A stretch of 64,000 bases of DNA. Source: Kitasatospora gansuensis (GTDB taxonomy: Bacteria > Actinomycetota > Actinomycetes > Streptomycetales > Streptomycetaceae). Positions 45,570 to 53,143 of the stretch are shown piece by piece. Within the stretch, counting starts at the first letter, position 1. Each line of letters begins with the position of its first letter. The notes under the pieces are model-generated. The model saw only the letters and a program-made list of their open reading frames with translations, did not search any database and was not told the origin of the DNA. The position numbers were made by a program, and so were the translations under genes. The DNA lies in NCBI RefSeq assembly GCF_014203705.1, contig NZ_JACHJR010000001.1:3224001-3288000 (forward strand). The letters run 5' to 3'.

Positions 45570-46760
45570 TCAGCGGCGACCACCCTGGCCGGCCCCGACC
45601 GGGACCGGCTGCTCCGGGCCCGCCTCCGGGACGGCCGGCGGACGGCGCCTGGACTTGCTCCAGCGGCGCATCACCGGCTCCTCCACCAGCGCGAACAGCC
45701 CCCAGGCCAGCAGCAGGGTGACGGCGAACGAGAGCGCCAGGTAGCCGAAGGCCCCCGGGTCACTCCAGTTCGAGGTCAGCCCGAGCGCCCGGTGCACCTG
45801 GGTGAGCACCAGGCTGTGCCAGAGGTAGAAGGCGAACGAGACGTTGCCCAGCCAGACCATCGCCCGGCTGCGCAGCGGCGACCAGCGCCCGGTGAGGTCG
45901 GCGTTCGCGGCCGCCGCGATCATCAGGCCGAGCGGCACCACCATCACCGCGACCAGTCCGTACGTCCAACTCACCTGCGAGGACAGGGCGTAGGCGGCGA
46001 CCACCAGGGCCATCGAGGGCAGCAGCGGGAGGTTGATCCAGCGGCCCTGCTGGACGATCTTCGCCAGCAGGATGCCCAGGGTGAAGTCCAGCACCCGGAC
46101 CGGCGGGAGCACGTAGACCAGCCAGAACTCCCACTCCGAGACCGGGGCGAAGAACAGACCCGGCTGCTCGGGCAGCGCCCAGGCGAGCACCGGCACTGTG
46201 AAGATCACCGCGACCACCGCACCGGCCCAGTACCAGAGCCGGTCCGGGCGGATCCGGTTGACCAGCCGGAGCAGGAAGGGGAACGAGAGGTAGAACAGCG
46301 CCTCGACCGAGAGCGACCAGGAGACCGGGTTGACGCTGGTCTCGACATCGATCTGCGGGAACCAGGCCTGCAGCAGCACCAGGTTGGCGACCGCCTTCCA
46401 GCCGCCCAGCGCGGTACCGGCGAGCAGGAAGACCACCACGGCGGCCAAGTAGGTGACCAGGTGGTTGGGGAAGATCTTGAAGAACCTCCGGCGGAGGAAC
46501 TTCGGTGTGGTGTCGCCGGCCCGGGCCGACCAGGCCAGCACGAATCCGCTGAGCACGAAGAAGAATCCGACCCCGGTCCAACCGCCCTGGCCGAATATCG
46601 AGTTGTACACGCCGGCCGTGCCCTGGTCCGCGAACGGGAACTGGTAGAGCGCGTGGAAGAAGAAGACCAGCAGCGCGGCGATGATTCTCATCCCGGTGAG
46701 CGACGGCAACCGGCTCAGATCCTGCCCGGATCCCGGTTTTGCCCCCGTTTTCAATGACAT
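45570..46760 (-). CDS. Acyltransferase 3 family membrane protein
   Basis: 396-aa polytopic acyltransferase (AT3/OafA type) with about ten helices, which acylates extracytoplasmic glycans or lipids. The early motif SLTGMRIIAALLVFFFHALY contains the conserved R and H, GFFFVLSGFVLAW is the second family signature, and RRFFKIFPNHLV provides the RxxR-type loop. I start at ATG 46760 with GGGAGAG upstream; residues before it in the long frame look non-coding. It follows a DsbA-like and a ScbR-like gene on the same strand. Acceptor unknown. Confidence 0.9.
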   Translation of the reverse strand: MSLKTGAKPGSGQDLSRLPSLTGMRIIAALLVFFFHALYQFPFADQGTAGVYNSIFGQGGWTGVGFFFVLSGFVLAWSARAGDTTPKFLRRRFFKIFPNHLVTYLAAVVVFLLAGTALGGWKAVANLVLLQAWFPQIDVETSVNPVSWSLSVEALFYLSFPFLLRLVNRIRPDRLWYWAGAVVAVIFTVPVLAWALPEQPGLFFAPVSEWEFWLVYVLPPVRVLDFTLGILLAKIVQQGRWINLPLLPSMALVVAAYALSSQVSWTYGLVAVMVVPLGLMIAAAANADLTGRWSPLRSRAMVWLGNVSFAFYLWHSLVLTQVHRALGLTSNWSDPGAFGYLALSFAVTLLLAWGLFALVEEPVMRRWSKSRRRPPAVPEAGPEQPVPVGAGQGGRR

Positions 46761-46900
46761 CGGAACTCTCCCATCAGAGTTGGTGGCACCTGGCGGCCAG
46801 TGAACCGGGCACGCCCGGCCGCCCACAATGAATCCACCGGGAAGAGTCGCCATTTCGGGAAGTTGTGCGAGTGATCCCACCGGATCATGCTCAGGTCAAT

Positions 46901-47497
46901 TCACCGGCCGGAATCCGGCATTCCCCGCAGCGCCGCCATGATCTCCTCCGCCCCCAGCACGCCCGAGGCCCGCCAACTCCCCACCGCCACGGTCGGACAG
47001 CTCAGCACCTCCTCCTTCTCCCGCGCCTCGGCCACCGCGCTCAGATGGCGGGCCGCGTACCGCTCCGACATCAGCGCGGCCCGGAACGCGGCCCCGTCCA
47101 GGCCGATCCCGGTGGCGATCCGGACCAGCACCACCGGGTCCGAAATATCCTGCCAGTCCTCGAAGTAGGCGTCGAAGACCCGATTGTTGTAGACGTCCCC
47201 GCACCCCTGCTCCAGCGCGAACTGATAACCCCCGAAAGCCAGTCGGGTCCGCCGCAGCGGATATCCCGGCGGCCCCCCGGAGAGTTCCACACCGACGCTC
47301 GCGGCCAGCGGACGAATGGTGTCCTGCCACAGCCCGCGCGGGTACTCACCCCCCTCGGCAACCCCGTGCGGATGCAACTCGAAGGGATGCCACACCACTT
47401 CGGCCCCGGTCGCGGCCCGCACCCTCGTCAGCACTGCCCGGGTGACCAGACTGAACGGGCAGACGTAGTCGAACCAGAAATCAATCCTCGGCGCCAC
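46901..47497 (-). CDS. DsbA/FrnE-family thioredoxin-fold protein, CxxS
   Basis: 198-aa cytoplasmic DsbA-family oxidoreductase of the FrnE type. The active-site segment is FDYVCPFSLV, with CPFS in place of CPxC, so it has one active-site Cys and may work as an isomerase, glutathione- or mycothiol-linked enzyme, or 2-hydroxychromene-2-carboxylate-isomerase-like protein. The cis-Pro loop is LSCPTVAVGSW, with another Cys. The helical insertion (about 60-160) is typical. Start GTG 47497 has GGGAGG 5 bases upstream; the longer frame is not supported. It follows the second ScbR-like regulator, 153 bp away. Confidence 0.88.
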   Translation of the reverse strand: MAPRIDFWFDYVCPFSLVTRAVLTRVRAATGAEVVWHPFELHPHGVAEGGEYPRGLWQDTIRPLAASVGVELSGGPPGYPLRRTRLAFGGYQFALEQGCGDVYNNRVFDAYFEDWQDISDPVVLVRIATGIGLDGAAFRAALMSERYAARHLSAVAEAREKEEVLSCPTVAVGSWRASGVLGAEEIMAALRGMPDSGR

Positions 47498-47650
47498 AGG
47501 GACCTCCCACCGGCGAGCCAGGGACGCCGTACCCGCACGGCGCACGACCCTCCCCGCCACCATCCCGCCGGGGAGCGGTCGCGGACAACAGCGACTTCGC
47601 CAGATCTCCTGCCACTCGGCGGAGTTGGCGGGCCGTCAGCCTTCCGAGGG

Positions 47651-48259
47651 TCAGGCCGGCGGGTCGGTGGCCACGCCGCGCAGCACCAGCCGCCAGATCC
47701 GCTCCAGCTGCTCCACCGCCGGGCCGTCGGCCGCACCCTCTTCGGGGCCGAACGCCCGGGCCCTGATGCGCAGTTCGAGCCCGGTCAGCAGGTAGCCCAC
47801 GGTGGTCGCCAGCACGTCGCTCTGCACGCCGGGGCGGAGCAGCCCGGCCGCACCGGCCTCGGCCAGCCACTGACGGACCGTCGGCAGCCAGACGCAGTAC
47901 CAGCCGGGGAGCGTCCTGGACTGCTCCCGGGCCAGCCGGGCGGCGGCCCGGACCACCACGTCCGACTCCAGCAGCCGGGCCAGCTCCAGGGTGAGCCGCA
48001 CCGTGGCACCGAGCGGATCGGCCCCGTCGCCGGCCACCTTCTCCAGCACCTCGCGCGCGGCCGCCCGGCCCTGGCCCAGGATGGCCCCGGCCAGCGCGCC
48101 CTTGTGGGCGAAGTGGAAGGTCACCGCCCCGGAGGAGATCCCGGCCGCCTTGCTGATCCGCGCCAGCGAGGTGCCCTCGTACCCGTCCCGGTCGAACTCC
48201 AGCGCCGCCGCGTCCACCAGGATTTTCCGGGTCCGCGCCGCCCGCTCCTGCTTCACCAT
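47651..48259 (-). CDS. ScbR-like TetR regulator (second gamma-butyrolactone-type receptor)
   Basis: 202-aa TetR-fold protein with the receptor-family N-terminus VKQERAARTRKILVDAAALEF and DNA-binding helices LARISKAAGISSGAVTFHF. The region YCVWLPTVRQWLAEAGAAGLL aligns with the ligand-pocket segment of the other receptor, with Trp124 matching the conserved Trp. It may be a second receptor or a pseudo-receptor that answers antibiotics rather than butyrolactones, as ScbR2/JadR2-type proteins do; no synthase gene is adjacent. ATG 48259 is preferred over GTG 48274. It is divergent from the transposase-like gene, with a palindrome between them. Confidence 0.82.
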   Translation of the reverse strand: MVKQERAARTRKILVDAAALEFDRDGYEGTSLARISKAAGISSGAVTFHFAHKGALAGAILGQGRAAAREVLEKVAGDGADPLGATVRLTLELARLLESDVVVRAAARLAREQSRTLPGWYCVWLPTVRQWLAEAGAAGLLRPGVQSDVLATTVGYLLTGLELRIRARAFGPEEGAADGPAVEQLERIWRLVLRGVATDPPA

Positions 48260-48508
48260 GTGCCCTGCTTCCACTTGCCGCCAACCGCCGCCGCCGAAGG
48301 CGTCGTCGCAGCTCAGCCTGGATCGGTCCGGACCCGAACGGAATGCCGACTTCCCGAAGACGCGCCGGGAATCGGACGGGTCGTCACCAGATCGAGGACA
48401 TGTCGAAATCGTCTCGGCGGGCCGAACCGAGGAGAAAACATAGCGATCGTTCGTTATGCTTCGAGGGCAGCACCCACCGGCTTCCGGCCGACCTCACGGG
48501 GGATGGAC
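48260..48508. promoter_or_regulatory. Divergent region with ARE-like palindrome
   Basis: The 249-bp gap between the ScbR-like regulator and the transposase-like gene contains CATAGCGATCGTTCGTTATG at 48439-48458, which equals its own reverse complement at 16 of 20 positions. Length, CATA/TATG ends and central CGATCG-like core fit the general shape of autoregulatory elements. It sits about 50 bases before the transposase-like start, where a repressor would block transcription. The rest of the gap shows no gene. Confidence 0.5.
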
Positions 48509-49732
48509 ATGACTGCACATCACACGAGCGGCACGCTCACCCCGAGCGTCCACTCCGGCAGCTTCTCGACGTACGCCTTCACCGAGGAGCTCTTCGACCA
48601 GTTACCGAGAGCAGACCAGCGCCGCTGGGCGCACACCTACCTCGAAGGTCTGCTGACCACCGCCGGCAAGAAGTCCGTCCGCCGGATGGCGGCGGCCGTC
48701 TCCGGCTCGCGCACCGCCTCCCAGTCGCTCCAGCAGTTCGTCAACGCCAGCCCCTGGGAGTGGTCCCCGATCCGCCGCGAACTGATCCGCTGGGTGGAGC
48801 AGTACACCACCCCCCGGGCCTGGACCATCGCCTGCGCGGTGCTCCCCAAGCGCGGCGACCACTCGGTCGGGGTGCACCGGCGGTTCGTGCCCGCCGCCGG
48901 GCGGGCGGTGAACTGCCAGATCGGCGTCGGCCTCTTCCTCTCCACCGGCCACGGCGAACTCCCGGTCGACTGGCGGCTGTTGCTGCCCGGCGCCTGGTCC
49001 GAGCAGCCCGAGCTCCGGCAGCGCGCCCGAGTGCCCGAGGAGGCCCCGCACGGGCCGATCTGGGCGCACGCCCGCGACCTGGTCGAGGAGCTCGCCCGGC
49101 ACACCGGGGCGGCCTCGGTCCCGGTCATCGCCGACATGGGCGAGTGCACCGAAGTCGCGGCCCTGATCCGGGGGTTGGGCGACCGTGACTTCGTCATCGC
49201 GGTACCGGGCAGCCTCCAGGTGGTCCCCGGCGGACACCTGGCCACCCAGCGCCCCACCGGCCACGGGATGACCACCGTGACCAACGCCCAGCACTTCCTC
49301 GGCCTGAACGGCGCCCACCCGCAGACCGCCGCCATCAGCACCCACGACGGCCGGGCCCGTCACCTGCGCATCCTGTCCGGCCTGGCCCGGCTCCCCGGCA
49401 CCATCCCGGGCAGCCCCGGCGGCCAGCAGCACACCTACAAGGTGTTCAGCGAGTGGCGGCAGGCCGGCCGCCGCCCGGCCCCGATCTGGATCACCAACAT
49501 GGTGCACCGCCGGATGGACGAACTGCTCGCCCTCACCGGCCTCCAGCACCGCGCCGACAACACGGTACGGACCCTGGAGAACGACTTCGGCCTGCTCGAC
49601 TTCGAAGGCCGTTCCTACCCCGGCTGGCACCACCACATGACCCTGGTGTCCGCGGCCTACGCCTACCACCGCATCGTCCGCCCGGAGGCGCAGTCCGCCG
49701 CCTCCCCTTTCGCCCGCCAACGCTCCGCCTGA
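48509..49732 (+). CDS. IS701-type transposase-like protein, probably inactive, TTA codon
   Basis: 407-aa protein related to IS701-family DDE transposases. Family landmarks: KRGDHSVGVHRRFVPAAGR, VNCQIGVGLFLS, VIADMGE with the second Asp, and RTLENDFGLLDFEG with Glu, then HHHMTLVSAAYAY. The first catalytic Asp, normally in VDDTGF just before KKG, is absent: the segment reads IACAVLPKRG (residues 107-116). TTA at 48602 (residue 32) would make translation depend on bldA. I see no terminal inverted repeats or target duplication, so this is a solitary gene rather than an IS. It is divergent from the ScbR-like regulator. ATG 48503 is an alternative start. Confidence 0.82.
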   Translation: MTAHHTSGTLTPSVHSGSFSTYAFTEELFDQLPRADQRRWAHTYLEGLLTTAGKKSVRRMAAAVSGSRTASQSLQQFVNASPWEWSPIRRELIRWVEQYTTPRAWTIACAVLPKRGDHSVGVHRRFVPAAGRAVNCQIGVGLFLSTGHGELPVDWRLLLPGAWSEQPELRQRARVPEEAPHGPIWAHARDLVEELARHTGAASVPVIADMGECTEVAALIRGLGDRDFVIAVPGSLQVVPGGHLATQRPTGHGMTTVTNAQHFLGLNGAHPQTAAISTHDGRARHLRILSGLARLPGTIPGSPGGQQHTYKVFSEWRQAGRRPAPIWITNMVHRRMDELLALTGLQHRADNTVRTLENDFGLLDFEGRSYPGWHHHMTLVSAAYAYHRIVRPEAQSAASPFARQRSA

Positions 49733-49744
49733 CCACCACCCCAC

Positions 49745-49796
49745 GGCGTGGAGACCCCAGCGCCCGGTCCCCCACCCGGGCCGGGGTCTCCACGCC
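49745..49796. terminator. Bidirectional hairpin, transposase-like gene / acyltransferase
   Basis: Perfect 14-bp arms GGCGTGGAGACCCC (49745-49758) and GGGGTCTCCACGCC (49783-49796), with an inner GCCCGG/CCGGGC stem in the loop. Confidence 0.8.
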
Positions 49797-49817
49797 CCCT
49801 TCAGCCCGGACGGCTCG

Positions 49818-51083
49818 TCAGACCCGGACGACCGGCCGCGACCCGGCAGCCTCGGCCTGAGCCGGCACGGACTCCACCGGCCCGGCCGGCTGCGCGGCTC
49901 CGTTCGCCCTGAGCTCGTCCAGGCCGGTGACGATGCCGCGCTTCAGCAGCCGGGAGAGCGGGCGTTCGACGATCCGGTGCACCAGGTAGGCGGCCACCAG
50001 CATGCCCAGCGTGACCAGCCCGACCAGGGTCCACTTCGGCACCCGGTCGTGGAGCAGCCTGATCGCCGTCCAGCCGATCCCCTCGTGCAGCAGGTACAGC
50101 GGGTAGGTCAGCGAACCGGCGACCGTCAGCCAGCGCCAGCCGATCCGGGACAGCCAGCCCAGCGACACGGCGGCCATCACCAGGTAGCACAGCACGATCA
50201 TCACGGCGGCGGGCCAGGCCGGCAGATGCCGGCCGCCGAGCGCCGGGTCGATCAACTGCTGGTGCGAACCGGCGTAGTTGAGCGACAGCACCAGGCTGAC
50301 CCCGACGATCCCCCACAGCAGCAGGGTCGGCCGGAACCGGTACATCAGGTAGTAGGCCAGCCCGGCGACGAAGAACGAGGAGACCCAGGGCATCGCCACC
50401 ACCGTCAGCGGCGCCCAGTCCACCCCGACGCTCACCATGCCCATCACCGTCCACACCATGCAGAAGGCGACCACCCGGCGGTAGTTGAGGCCCTGTCGGA
50501 CCACCAGGCCGAACAGCAGGTAGAAGCAGAGCTCGTACCAGAGCGTCCAGTACGAGGCGTCCACGTTGGTGACGTGCAGCGCGCTCTGGAACATCGTCAG
50601 GTTCACCAGCACCTGGTACGAGTCCAGCGGCTGCGCCACCAACGGCCAGGCCGCCAGCACGGCGGTGGTCGCCAGCACCCCGAACCAGTAGGCCGGGTAC
50701 AGGCGGACGATCCGGGACGTGAAGAAGTCGCCCAGCCCCCGTCCCCAGGTGCTCATGCCGATCACGAAGCCGCTGATCAGGAAGAACAGGCTGACGCCCG
50801 TCCACATGTAGGCCCCGAGCTTGGAGGCCAGCGGGAACACCTGCGCGATCGGCCGTGACCAGGCGTTGCCCGCCCCGTCGGCGGAGCCGCCGTAGCCGAC
50901 GTAGTGGTGGAACACCACCATCAGCGCGGCCAGGATCCGCAGCCCGTCCAGCACCACCAGCCGCCCGCCGGCGCGTCCGGCGCGCGCGCTCCGACCGGCC
51001 CGGCGGCTTCCCCGGCGGCCGCCGCGAGCGGCGGGGTCGGGCTCGGCGGATATGCCCTGCACCGACTGAGTCGTTGGCTCCAC
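49818..51083 (-). CDS. Acyltransferase 3 family membrane protein 2
   Basis: 421-aa AT3/OafA-type integral membrane acyltransferase with about ten helices. After an Arg/Gly-rich cytoplasmic start come LDGLRILAALMVVFHHY (conserved Arg and His pair), GVSLFFLISGFVIG and FTSRIVRLYPAYWFGV. It is distinct from the acyltransferase at 45.6-46.8 kb but of the same general family. Start GTG 51083 has GGGGG upstream; the mRNA start must lie in 51084-51236, shared with the divergent sigma-factor gene. Function: O-acylation of a surface glycan or lipid, acceptor unknown. Confidence 0.9.
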   Translation of the reverse strand: MEPTTQSVQGISAEPDPAARGGRRGSRRAGRSARAGRAGGRLVVLDGLRILAALMVVFHHYVGYGGSADGAGNAWSRPIAQVFPLASKLGAYMWTGVSLFFLISGFVIGMSTWGRGLGDFFTSRIVRLYPAYWFGVLATTAVLAAWPLVAQPLDSYQVLVNLTMFQSALHVTNVDASYWTLWYELCFYLLFGLVVRQGLNYRRVVAFCMVWTVMGMVSVGVDWAPLTVVAMPWVSSFFVAGLAYYLMYRFRPTLLLWGIVGVSLVLSLNYAGSHQQLIDPALGGRHLPAWPAAVMIVLCYLVMAAVSLGWLSRIGWRWLTVAGSLTYPLYLLHEGIGWTAIRLLHDRVPKWTLVGLVTLGMLVAAYLVHRIVERPLSRLLKRGIVTGLDELRANGAAQPAGPVESVPAQAEAAGSRPVVRV

Positions 51084-51236
51084 GTGACTGTCCCCCAGGG
51101 TTCCGATCCGCCCCGAAGTTCCAGCGGCCGGCTGCTGTGGTGTACGCGGCGAACGGGGGGTGCTCCGGGAACACTAGTACACGCCTTCGACCGGCCCGGA
51201 GGGACCCGGGCGGCCCGTCTCCTCTAGCGTGTGGCC

Positions 51237-52130
51237 ATGGACCAGGCACAGGAGTTCGAGGCGCACCGGCCCCGGCTGTTCTCGTTGGCGTACCGGATGC
51301 TCGGGTCGGCGACGGAGGCCGAGGACGCCGTGCAGGACGCCTACCTGCGGTGGCACGGGACCGAGCCGGGGCAGGTCGTGGCGCCGGGGCCGTGGCTGGC
51401 CAAGGTGCTCACCAATCTGTGCCTGAACCGGCTGACCTCGGCGCGGGCCCAGCGCGAGGAGTACGTCGGGCCGTGGCTGCCGGAGCCGGTGCGGACCGAC
51501 GGCGGGGCGCTCGGGCCGATGGAGACCGCGGAGCAGCGGGACTCGGTGTCGCTGGCGGTGCTGGTGATGATGGAGCGTCTGACGCCGCCGGAGCGGGCGG
51601 CCGTGGTGCTTCGCGACGCCTTCGACTACAGCCACCGGGACATCGCGGGCGTGCTCGACTGCTCGGAGGCGAACGCGCGGCAGCTGTACCGCCGGGCCAA
51701 GCAGCATCTGACGGACGACAAGCGGAAGTTCGCCTCCTCGCAGGAGCTGGGCGGCGAACTGCTGACCCGGTTCCTGGCGGCCGCCGCGGAGGGGGCGATG
51801 CAGCAGCTGGAGGCGCTGCTCGCCGACCAGGTGGTCGCCTGGTCGGACGGCGGCGGCAAGGTGAGCGCGGCGCGCCGGCCGGTGGTCGGCCGGGAGATGG
51901 TGGCCCGGTTCCTGGCTGGTCTGTTCACCCGGTGGGTGAACGAGGTGCGGATCGAGATCGTCGAGGCGAACGGCGCCCCGGTGGTGCTCGGCTGGGAGGA
52001 CGGCGAGCTGACCTCGTTCGGTGCGCTGGAGATCGGCGAGGCCGGGATCACCGGCATCCGGCTGGTCCGGAACCCGGACAAACTGACCTTTCTGGCGAAT
52101 CAGCTGCCGGGGCTGTCACAAACCTCGTGA
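51237..52130 (+). CDS. sigJ: ECF41-group RNA polymerase sigma factor (SigJ type)
   Basis: 297-aa ECF sigma factor with region 2 (about 8-75, YRMLGSATEAEDAVQDAYLRW), region 4 (about 115-165, RLTPPERAAVVLRDAFDYSHRDIAGVLDCSEANARQLYRRAKQHL) and the C-terminal SnoaL-like extension that defines the ECF41 group. The extension's hallmark motifs are present: DGGGK (about 205) and NPDKL near the end. In this group the extension, rather than a separate anti-sigma factor, controls activity. ATG 51237 was chosen; GTG 51231 is two codons upstream. The next gene is the oxidoreductase partner that ECF41 loci normally encode. Confidence 0.95.
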   Translation: MDQAQEFEAHRPRLFSLAYRMLGSATEAEDAVQDAYLRWHGTEPGQVVAPGPWLAKVLTNLCLNRLTSARAQREEYVGPWLPEPVRTDGGALGPMETAEQRDSVSLAVLVMMERLTPPERAAVVLRDAFDYSHRDIAGVLDCSEANARQLYRRAKQHLTDDKRKFASSQELGGELLTRFLAAAAEGAMQQLEALLADQVVAWSDGGGKVSAARRPVVGREMVARFLAGLFTRWVNEVRIEIVEANGAPVVLGWEDGELTSFGALEIGEAGITGIRLVRNPDKLTFLANQLPGLSQTS

Positions 52131-52136
52131 GTCGTC
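52114..52136 (+). promoter_or_regulatory. Possible ECF41-type promoter before the SDR partner gene
   Basis: TGTCACA at 52114-52120 equals the -35 element known for ECF41 target promoters, and CGTC lies at 52133-52136. The gap is only 12 bases, shorter than usual, so the -10 assignment is weak. It overlaps the end of the sigma-factor gene and precedes its partner. Confidence 0.4.
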
Positions 52137-52178
52137 GGTTCTTCATCGGTGACGGCAACACGAGAAGGGCTGTGGCTG

Positions 52179-52982
52179 ATGAAGAACGACGCGATCATGG
52201 TGACCGGCGCGACCGGTGTGCTCGGCCGCCAGGTGCTGGACCGGGCACGCCACACCGGGCTGCCGGTCCGGGCCCTCACCCGCCGGGCCACCCTGCCGGA
52301 CGACCCGGGAGTGGCCTGGTTCACCGGCGACCTGGCCGCCGGCACCGGCCTGGACGAGGCGTTCGCCGGGGTCCGCACGGTCATCCACTGCGCGAGCGAC
52401 ATCCGGCACTTCAAGAACGACATCCCGGCCTTCCACCACCTGCTGGAGGCCGCCCGGCGCGCCGGGGTCGAACACATCGTCAACATCTCGATCGTCGGCA
52501 TCGACCGCATCCCGTACCCCTACTACCGGATCAAGCTGGCGGGCGAGCGGCTGCTGGAAACCTCGGGGATCGGCTGGACCAATCTGCGCGCCACCCAGTT
52601 CCCCGAGCTGCTGAACATGGCGTTCGGGGTCCTGTCGAAGCTGCCGGTCGTCATCGTGCCGACCGGCACCGACTGCCAGCCCGTGGACCAGGGCGAGGTG
52701 GCGGACCGGCTGGTCGAGCTGGCCCTCGGCGAGCCGGGCGCGGGCGAGCCCCCGGCCGGCGGCTGGGGCCGGGTGCCGGACCTCGCCGGACCCACGGTGT
52801 ACCCGGCCGACCGGCTGGCCAGGGACTGGCTGCGAGCGGCGGGCAAGCGCCGTCGCGTCCTGCCGGTCTTCATCCCGGGGAAGCTCGGAGCGGGCTTCCG
52901 TTCCGGCGCCCTGACCGCCCCCGACCGGGCGGTGGGCAAGCGGACCTGGGAGGAGTACCTCGCCGAGCACGTCGCCCGCTGA
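52179..52982 (+). CDS. NAD(P)-binding SDR/NmrA-type oxidoreductase, ECF41 partner
   Basis: 267-aa atypical SDR with the nucleotide-binding VTGATGVLGRQVL turn near the start, TVIHCASD, and HIVNISIVGIDRIPYPYYRIKLAGERLL, where Tyr and Lys of the active-site helix are preserved. It resembles NmrA-like and epimerase-type proteins. ECF41 sigma genes are typically next to a carboxymuconolactone decarboxylase, oxidoreductase or epimerase, and this fits the oxidoreductase class. ATG 52179 is preferred over GTG 52149. It is followed by a strong hairpin. Confidence 0.9.
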   Translation: MKNDAIMVTGATGVLGRQVLDRARHTGLPVRALTRRATLPDDPGVAWFTGDLAAGTGLDEAFAGVRTVIHCASDIRHFKNDIPAFHHLLEAARRAGVEHIVNISIVGIDRIPYPYYRIKLAGERLLETSGIGWTNLRATQFPELLNMAFGVLSKLPVVIVPTGTDCQPVDQGEVADRLVELALGEPGAGEPPAGGWGRVPDLAGPTVYPADRLARDWLRAAGKRRRVLPVFIPGKLGAGFRSGALTAPDRAVGKRTWEEYLAEHVAR

Positions 52983-52997
52983 CCGCGACGCGACTGT

Positions 52998-53031
52998 TCG
53001 TCAGCCGCCGGCCGCCTCGCGGCTGACGAAC
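52998..53031 (+). terminator. Hairpin after the SDR partner gene
   Basis: Perfect 12-bp arms TTCGTCAGCCGC (52998-53009) and GCGGCTGACGAA (53020-53031) around a 10-base loop. Confidence 0.75.
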
Positions 53032-53143
53032 CGTCCGGTCCCCAGCTTCCGCAGATCGTTTCCCGACCGCTCTTCCTCCTGCGCGACTGGCTCGACCTGT
53101 GGCACTCGCTGCCCCACGACGAGTGGAACCACTTCCAGCGGCG

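Noticed and set aside
46865..48502. Upstream extension of the transposase-like gene by 546 codons
   Set aside because: It is the open antisense frame of the DsbA-like and ScbR-like genes; the family match begins after ATG 48509.
48260..49800. Intact IS701 insertion sequence
   Set aside because: No terminal inverted repeats or target duplications were found around the gene, and a catalytic Asp is missing.
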